Below are positions 57,542 to 64,000 of a DNA stretch of 64,000 nucleotides, piece by piece. Location: NCBI GenBank assembly GCA_027559495.1, contig JAMXSV010000021.1, positions 806,001 to 870,000 on the forward strand, written 5' to 3'. The translations under genes and the position numbers were made by a program. This DNA is from Aurifilum marmelostoma. Lineage: Eukaryota > Ascomycota > Sordariomycetes > Diaporthales > Cryphonectriaceae. Below the pieces are notes generated by a model. It was not told the origin of the DNA. It saw nothing but the letters and a program-made list of their open reading frames with translations, and did not search any database. Numbering within the stretch: the first letter of the stretch is position 1; the number at the start of each line of letters is the position of its first letter.

Positions 57542-57871
57542 TGTGATTATATGAGCATATAATTACATAAGCTTATTATATAAATAGAAGCTGCTGGAAT
57601 ATTTAAGAAGTAGTAAGGTAGCGAAAGCAAAAAGCTTATTATAATATATATTTCTCCTTAGCACTTTTAAGGGAATAACTAATATATACAAATAGAATAT
57701 TGATTTTAAATAACTAATAAATGCTTATATCTTAAAGCTATTGCTTAGAAATTAATAGCTATCGGATATTTGAGAAACCTAGTATAGAAAAGATATATTT
57801 ATTAGCCTTCCCTCCTTCGTTTTCAAGGAAAGAAAAGAAAAAGGAATAATAAGGATAATAATATAATAACA
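57542..57871 (+). repeat. LTR-like block, 330 bp, with 5' terminal hairpin
   Basis: A less AT-biased block starting TGTGATTATATGAGCATATA and ending TAATAACA (TG...CA ends). The first bases form a 14-bp near-perfect hairpin (57540-57553 with 57556-57569, one G/A mismatch of RIP type), a feature common at the 5' ends of fungal LTRs. No second copy was found in the window, so it is a solo LTR, a truncated element or a misread. Confidence 0.45.
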
Positions 57872-57992
57872 ATTAACCCTTCTTACTATTCCTCTTTTGG
57901 ACAAGCTTCCTAAGTAATTATCTAAGCTAATTACTTAATCCCCTTAATCCTTAAATAACTTTATTAGTTCTCTAAGATTCTTATTATTTACT

Positions 57993-58250
57993 ATGTCTAA
58001 GTAGAAAGGAAGATTATTTAATATTTATCTTTAGTTATCAATATAGTTTTCTAATTAAAAATAGCGAATTTTAATAAGAGGCTAATACTTATAATTTAAC
58101 TTATAGAGATGCTTAATTAGTAGTAAGATTAGCTATGCTAGAAGAAGAGGTGTAGGCAGTTTATTACCAGACTATCTGCAAACCTAAATAGTATAAGAGT
58201 ATAGTCCTAGTTATATAGTGCTGCCTTAGCACCCTAGCGCTTAAGCTAAA
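57993..58250 (+). pseudogene. Possible gag-like ORF relic after the LTR-like block
   Basis: From the ATG at 57993 a frame with RIP-type stops reads MSK-KGRLFNIYL and later SYARRRGVGSLLPDYLQT. It begins about 120 bases after the putative LTR, where a gag start would be expected. No family match can be made, and the frame ends near 58260 where composition returns to the bulk. Confidence 0.25.
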
Positions 58251-58330
58251 GGCTTAAGCCTATTATAATAAAAGCTATTTTATTTCTTAAAAAAATTAAT
58301 AAAGTTATTATTATTATTTATAATAATAAT

Positions 58331-58963
58331 AGTAGCTTAAATACTACTTTATATAAGTAATATAGCTAATAAAAAGCTATATTAATTTATATATTTTTAC
58401 TTTTTAATTTCTTTATTTAATATTTATATAATATATTCTTTAAAAGTAATATAGTTTATATTTATATTATTAATTCTAATTATTAATATATTATTTTATA
58501 GATCTTTTTTAATTTTATTTTCTTTTTAAATTTATTTTTTTAAAATAATATTTATTATGTTTTATTTTATTATTTAATATATTCTTTTATTTTTAAAAAA
58601 ATTAATAAAACTTATTTTATTTATAAATAATAATTTATTAATATATTTAAAAAAATAAATTTATTTTTAAGCTTAATATTAATCGCATTTTTTAAGATAA
58701 TAAGCTTTATTTAATTAAGCTATAAAATATTTTTATCTTTAAAAAGTATTTATTCTTAAATAGCCTAAATAGAATAAGCTAATAATTCTTATATTAAGAA
58801 ATCTTAAAAAGCACTTATATTGCTTATTTAACTTAATTAGTATTAAAATAAAATAGCTTATTAAATATTTTATAAAATCTTTAAGATAATTAATTTAATT
58901 AAGCTTATTGGAATATAAATAGAAATTAGCTAGCTTTTAAGTAGCTATTTTAAATTATTTAAA
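58331..58963. other. Unassigned AT-rich DNA left of the inverted LTR
   Basis: About 630 bases of RIP-type sequence. It could be the interior of an element whose LTR lies at 58964, but comparison with the interior edge of the complete gypsy shows no clear match. Confidence 0.4.
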
Positions 58964-59180
58964 CATTATAGTAGCAGCAAGAGAGTTAAATAAATAGCAA
59001 GCAAGCAATTTAGGATTCTATTTAGCTATAAACTAATTAGTACTATCTTAAAGCAAATATAAGCTAGATACTTAAAATATAGCTTAAAGAGCTATAATGC
59101 AAAATAGGCAAATAAAGCTAGCTAAATAAAAATTTTATTTAAAGCAGTATTATATACTTAAGGTTAAAAAATTAGTTTAT
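58964..59180 (-). repeat. Truncated inverted copy of the gypsy LTR
   Basis: Aligns base by base with the reverse complement of the 3' LTR at 44741-45008: CATTATAGTAGCAGC against TGTCACAGTAGCAGC, then AATAGCAAGCAAGC, GGATTCTATTTA and ATATAGCTTAAAGAGCTATA shared. The last 50-60 bases (the LTR 5' end) are missing at about 59180, where a foldback element begins. It is another insertion of the same family on the minus strand, either a solo LTR or an edge fragment. Confidence 0.8.
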
Positions 59181-59306
59181 AGTTATTACTTAATTAGTAA
59201 CTAATTACAAACTACTATATTTAAAGTTAGTACTTTTCATTACCTATAGTAGTTTGTAATTAGTTTTAATTATTATATATAGTTAATTAATAACTATAAC
59301 TATAAA
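59176..59306. mobile_element. Foldback / MITE-like palindromic element
   Basis: Two long inverted arms (59176-59219 and 59245-59306) surround a 25-base loop. The inner 21 bp (59199-59219 with 59245-59265) pair perfectly, and the outer arms both end in TTTATAGTTAT. It abuts the truncated LTR. Short size, inverted arms and no coding content fit a non-autonomous MITE or a relic of inverted LTR fragments. Confidence 0.6.
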
Positions 59307-60559
59307 AAGATACTAAAATAAGCTAATAAATTTTAACATAATATTGATTTTCAAAACTTATCTCTTTATACTTAATCTATTTATAGCTAATAAGCCAGAG
59401 TATCTATAGCTAATTAACTAAACCTAAGCTATCTATACCTTATAAACTAAGCTAAATGCTTATCTTCTTGCCCTTAAGCTAAAGTTCGAATAATTTATTC
59501 CTATTTAATAATAACTATATATATAGCTATAAATTTGAAAAACTACAAAGATAAGCTTAATTCGTCTTTACTTTTCAACTTTTATCTTTACTTTAAGTTA
59601 AGTTTTATAAACTATTTAAATCATTAATATACTTACTTACTCTTAATAATGCAAGTTTATTTTATTAAACTTATATATTTTATTAAAGCTTCTATATTAT
59701 CTATTATAAATCTTTAAAATTCTAAGGAAACTTCTTTATATATTAAAGAATTATTTAAACTTTCTTCTATTTAAAATAAGTTTTTTTTAAAAAAAGCAAA
59801 AACTATTAATTATAATTTATCTAATTTTTAATTTTAATTTCATATTAATTTTAATATTTATATATTTAAGAACTATTTTTTACTTGTTCTTTATTATCTA
59901 TTATTAAAAATTGAAAAGAAAAATATTATTTAAATATATAATATAAATTATTTCTTATATTATTTTTTTCTTTTTATCTTTTTACTAATAAAAACTAAGT
60001 ATATATATATAAAAGAAGAAAAGGTTAAGTAATTTTAAGCTTCAAATCTTGCTTAATATTATTAATATAAGTATTTAAATATAGCTTATAATATAATATT
60101 CTTTTAAGCTTTAAAGTAATAATATTAACTTTTTAAAAAAATAGAATCTCTTATATCTTTTTAGGCTTTCTATTTTAAAAATAAATAATCTTAAAGATAT
60201 ATAAATATAGAATTTAATAATAATAAGGCTTATAATAAGATTCTTTAATTTCTTATTAAAGATAATTTTTCTTTTAATATTTTAAACTTTAAGTCGTTTA
60301 AAGAATTACTAAATTACTATAATAAGTAAATTATTTTATATTTTAGAAAATTTATAAACTAAATTTATATAATTTAATACTTATATAATAAATTAATTAA
60401 AGATTAAATTAATTCTTAATATAATATTTAAAAGCTATTTATTAGCTTTTAATATTAATTAAAATTTTATATTAAATCTAAAGAGAAATTCTCTTTAATA
60501 TTTAATATATATAGTTTTAATATATAAGCTAGTTATATTAGAATAACTATTTTATATAT
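59307..60559. other. Transitional AT-rich DNA
   Basis: RIP-type sequence with decreasing GC from left to right. Around 59340-59640 more G/C is kept (for example GCCAGAGTATC and CTTGCCCTTAAGC). No gene or element was recognised. Confidence 0.4.
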
Positions 60560-62930
60560 TAATATATATTTTAAATTAATATATAAATTAACTAAATTTT
60601 TAAAAATTATTTAATAATATTTAAGTTTATTTATATATAATATTTTTAAGTAAATTTCTTTTTTTATTCTTTATATATATCTTAAACTTTTATAATTTTA
60701 TTAAAAATAATATCTTTAAAATATTATTTTTATAAAATATTTTTAATAATAATATATAATATATATAATATATTTATAATATAATTATATAAAATATACT
60801 TAAAGATTATATTTTAAATTTATAAATTTTATAAATTCTAATAATAATAAAATTAAAAATATTTTATTAAACTTTTATATATATATATATTATATTAATT
60901 TTATTATAGCTTTAATAATTTAAATTAAATAATTAATTATTTTAACTTTATATATATTTATAATTTAAAAATTATTATTAAAAGAAATATTAAAGTTAAT
61001 AAGAGATTAATATTCTTTAGAAATATATATTATAATAAAATATTTTTTAATAAATATATATTATTTATTATAATTTAAGATTAAATTAAAATTAATTATT
61101 TTAAAATAATACTTTTTAATAAAATTCTATTTTTAATTTTATTAAATTATTTATAATATTATAAATTAAAAAAACTTTTAAAGTTTTTTTAATTTCTTTA
61201 TTTAAGCTATAAAGTAAAATTTATATTTTTTTATTTAAAGATTTATTATATATAAATATAATATATAATAAACTAAAAGATTTAATAAATAATTATTAAA
61301 ATAAAATTAAATAAATATCTTAATTAGTAAGTTTCTACTATATTTATACTTATTATACTATTAAGAATTAATACTAAAGTTTTTTTAAAAATAATACTTT
61401 TTGCCTTTTATTAAAGTAATAAATAATTACTTTAATAAATTAAAAAAAGTATTTTTCTTAAAAGTAAATAAAAAAAATATAAAGAATTTTTAATTTTATT
61501 TTTCTAGCTTTATATTAGATTTATAATTTAAAATTTTATATATTAAATTTAATAATTTTTTATACTTTTATTTTGCAATAAAAAGAATATAATTAACTTA
61601 TTAAATACTAAATATAAATAATAAATATATATTATTTCTTTTATAATTATATACTACTTTAATTTATTATAGCTTTTAATAATAATATTATATAATAAAT
61701 CTAGCAAATATATTATTTAATAAAATTAATATTAATATATATAATATTAGCTTTTATTTATTAAAAGAAATAAATTAAAATTAAATTCTAATAATAATTT
61801 ATATATAAATAATAATAATAAAAAAGAAAAATATATTACTTATTTAAAAAAAATAATATTTAATTTATAATTAATTTTAATTATTATATATATTAAAAAT
61901 ATAATTATTAATAATTATATTTATTTAATATATTAATTTATAATATATTTTTTTATTTTTAAAATTTAAATTAAATAATTTATATTATAATATATTATTT
62001 ATTTATATTATTTTTGCTTTTATTTATATTAATATAATTTATATTTTTAAAAATTTTATTTATAAATTTTAATTTTTTTAATTATTTTATATTATATAAT
62101 AAAATTATAATATTTATTAAGTTTATAAATTAATTTATAATATTAAAAATAAATAATTTAATTTTTTATTATTTATTTTTTAATTTTTAATTTTATAATA
62201 TTAATAATATATTAATAATATAATTTTTTTATATTATTTTTTAATATTATTTTATATAAAAATTTATAATTTTAAATATAAAAAATAAAATTTATAAAAA
62301 TATATTTATTATTAATTAAATAGATTATTATATATAAATTTTTAATTATTAAATTAAATATTATTTTAAATATAAAAAATAGCTTAATTATTTATAATAT
62401 ATTATAAATAATAATTTAGAAAATTATTTTTATTTTTTTTAAAAATATATTTTAATATTTTATTTATTTAATATATATTTTTATATATTTTCTATATTTT
62501 TAGCTTTAATATTATTTATTATATTATATTTTATTTTTTATATATAATTTTATATTTAATTTAGAAACTTTTGCTAATTTATTATTTATTAATATAATAA
62601 AATAAATATATTTTATTTTAATAATAAAAATTTAAATTATATTAATAAATTATTTAAATATATTATTTTTTAAATAAATTTTTATAATATTATATATTTC
62701 TTTTAATAGAAAAATATAAATATAATTTTAAATTATTAGCTATAATTTAATTATTATTATTTAAAAAGAAAATATATATTTTAATATAATTATTTAATTA
62801 TTTATATTATTTATAAAATTATTTTTATAATTATTTTTTACTATAAAATTAATTATAATATAATAATATTTTTTTAAATAAACTTTTTTTAAGACTTTTA
62901 TATTAATTTAATATTTTAATATATCTTTTA
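60560..62930. other. Near-pure A+T core
   Basis: Over about 2.4 kb nearly all bases are A or T; several 60-base stretches (for example 61861-61920 and 62041-62100) contain no G or C at all. The surrounding block keeps scattered GCT/AGC remnants, so this core is a distinct compositional layer. No protein relic was recognised. Confidence 0.85.
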
Positions 62931-64000
62931 TTAAATTAAAATAAATATTTAAAGCAATAAATAATATTATATATAGTTCTTAGCTTAATTTAAAGCTTAA
63001 ATATAAAGCTTTCTAAAATTATTTATATTTTCTTTATTTATTATTAAATTAATTTTATTAACCTTTAAATTAAAAAGGCTAAAAGAAAAATTAATTTATA
63101 AATATTTATATCTATATTAAATTTATTATAAAACTTATATATATAATCTTTTTAATTTATATATAATAATAATAAAAGAAAATATAAAAAGCTTATAAAA
63201 AATAAGTATATTAATTTCTTTATATTATTATAATTTATATTTATTAAAAATATATTATATATATAATAAGTAATTATAATTATAAGTTTTTTATTAATAT
63301 TTTTATTATTTAATTATAATTTATATACTTATTATTTATAAGGTTTTTTAAATATATTTATCTACTATTTATAGGTATTTTATTTATAATTAAATTAATA
63401 ATATTAAGAATATTTTAGCTATTTAAAATATTATTTTCTCCTTTTATAGCCCTTAAATATTTAAAAGTTTCTAGGCTATTTAAAGCTTATATAGCTATAT
63501 ATAATTTATTTATACCTAAAGTAACTAGTATATAATTTTGTAAAATAAAGCTATTATTACTAAAGTCACAATTAGTATATAATATAGTACTTATAATAAT
63601 TCATATAATAGAATTTATAAGTAATTTATAATTATTATTAAATTTAAAGAGTTTCATTATCTAAAATTCCTTATAATAGTCTTTATTATATTAAATTATA
63701 ACTATATTAAATTTTAAACTATTATTATTATATAAATACTTAAAATATTTAATTTATTTATTTATTAAGGCAAATTCTCTTTCGTATTTTCCTAACTTTT
63801 TATAATTAAATAAATAGTATTAATATATAATTTTATTGCACTCCTTAATTTATATAGGCTTATTATTAAAGAAGCATTAAACTTTATACTTATTATTATA
63901 TTTTGAAAATAATAAAAGCTAGTTTTATAATCTTAGAGTTTAATATAAATGTATAATTATTATTCTTATAATAAGCAATAAAACTTTAAATTTTACTAAG
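62931..64000. other. AT-rich DNA at the right end of the window
   Basis: GC remnants (AGCTT, GCTTT) reappear after the near-pure A+T core, especially from about 63420. Short minus-strand frames exist, but none gives a motif I can name. No telomere repeat (TTAGGG/CCCTAA) is seen. Confidence 0.4.

Larger units (their letters stand above)
37989..64000. repeat. 26-kb AT-rich, RIP-degraded repeat block (continues past window)
   Basis: Immediately after the aldolase stop codon the sequence becomes overwhelmingly A+T and remains so to the end of the window. No intact gene is present. Frames from recognisable reverse transcriptases and integrases survive only with stops and with Asp-to-Asn and Trp/Gln-to-stop changes, as expected of C-to-T and G-to-A decay on both strands. 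CpG is almost absent; surviving C is mostly followed by T or lies in GCA. This is the composition of RIP-mutated heterochromatin in Pezizomycotina. Confidence 0.9.

Noticed and set aside
37989..64000. Mitochondrial genome insertion as an explanation of the AT-rich block
   Set aside because: Readable relics are gypsy reverse transcriptases and integrases with LTRs, and the decay is C-to-T/G-to-A, so RIP-mutated transposons explain the block better. For the near-pure A+T core alone the question stays open.
63400..64000. Telomere or subtelomere at the right edge
   Set aside because: No TTAGGG/CCCTAA repeats and no telomere-linked helicase relic were seen.

Overview
The window is nuclear DNA of a filamentous ascomycete (Pezizomycotina, probably a Sordariomycete). 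The evidence is short phase-variable introns (mostly 50-100 nt, GTRNGY...CTRAY...YAG), compact GC-rich housekeeping genes with fungal-type products, and a long AT-rich block whose transposon relics carry only C-to-T and G-to-A decay, the signature of repeat-induced point mutation (RIP). No rRNA, convincing tRNA, CRISPR array or prokaryotic operon was found.

Positions 1-9065 are gene-dense: the 3' part of the SSU-processome gene DIP2/UTP12, a flavin (Baeyer-Villiger type) monooxygenase with eight exons, then the divergent pair ATP4 (mitochondrial ATP synthase subunit b, minus) and NOC4 (pre-40S nucleolar complex, plus). Positions 9066-18134 are a 9 kb stretch without a convincing gene, leading into a gene for a bZIP transcription factor with a membrane segment (18135-20221). 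After another gene-poor 3.4 kb come a Sel1-repeat Nif1-like gene (six exons, minus), a questin-oxidase-like DUF4243 gene (minus), ribulose-phosphate 3-epimerase RPE1 (plus), a small Cys-rich gene (minus), a HAD phosphatase-like gene (plus), a second small Cys-rich gene (plus), the prolyl-hydroxylase-like TPA1/Ofd1 gene (minus) and a dihydrodipicolinate-synthase-family aldolase (plus, 36949-37988).

From 37989 to the window end (26 kb) the composition changes abruptly to AT-rich, gene-free, repeat-derived DNA. It holds a complete but dead Ty3/gypsy element at 39045-45008 (two 268-bp LTRs, TGTCACAG/CTGTGACA ends, ATTTT target duplication). That element sits inside the first of two tandem copies of an unknown repeat. 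Further relics are a second gypsy on the minus strand (RT and integrase at about 53.3-55.0 kb), a separate LTR-like block near 57.5 kb, a truncated inverted LTR at 58964 and a foldback element at 59176-59306. At about 60.6-62.9 kb the DNA is almost pure A+T. Such a block could be centromeric, pericentromeric or another heterochromatic island; the sequence alone does not decide.

The genes do not form a functional cluster. Two of them (the monooxygenase and TPA1) each carry an apparent one-base insertion in a G/C homopolymer. This is more likely an assembly error than two independent pseudogenes.
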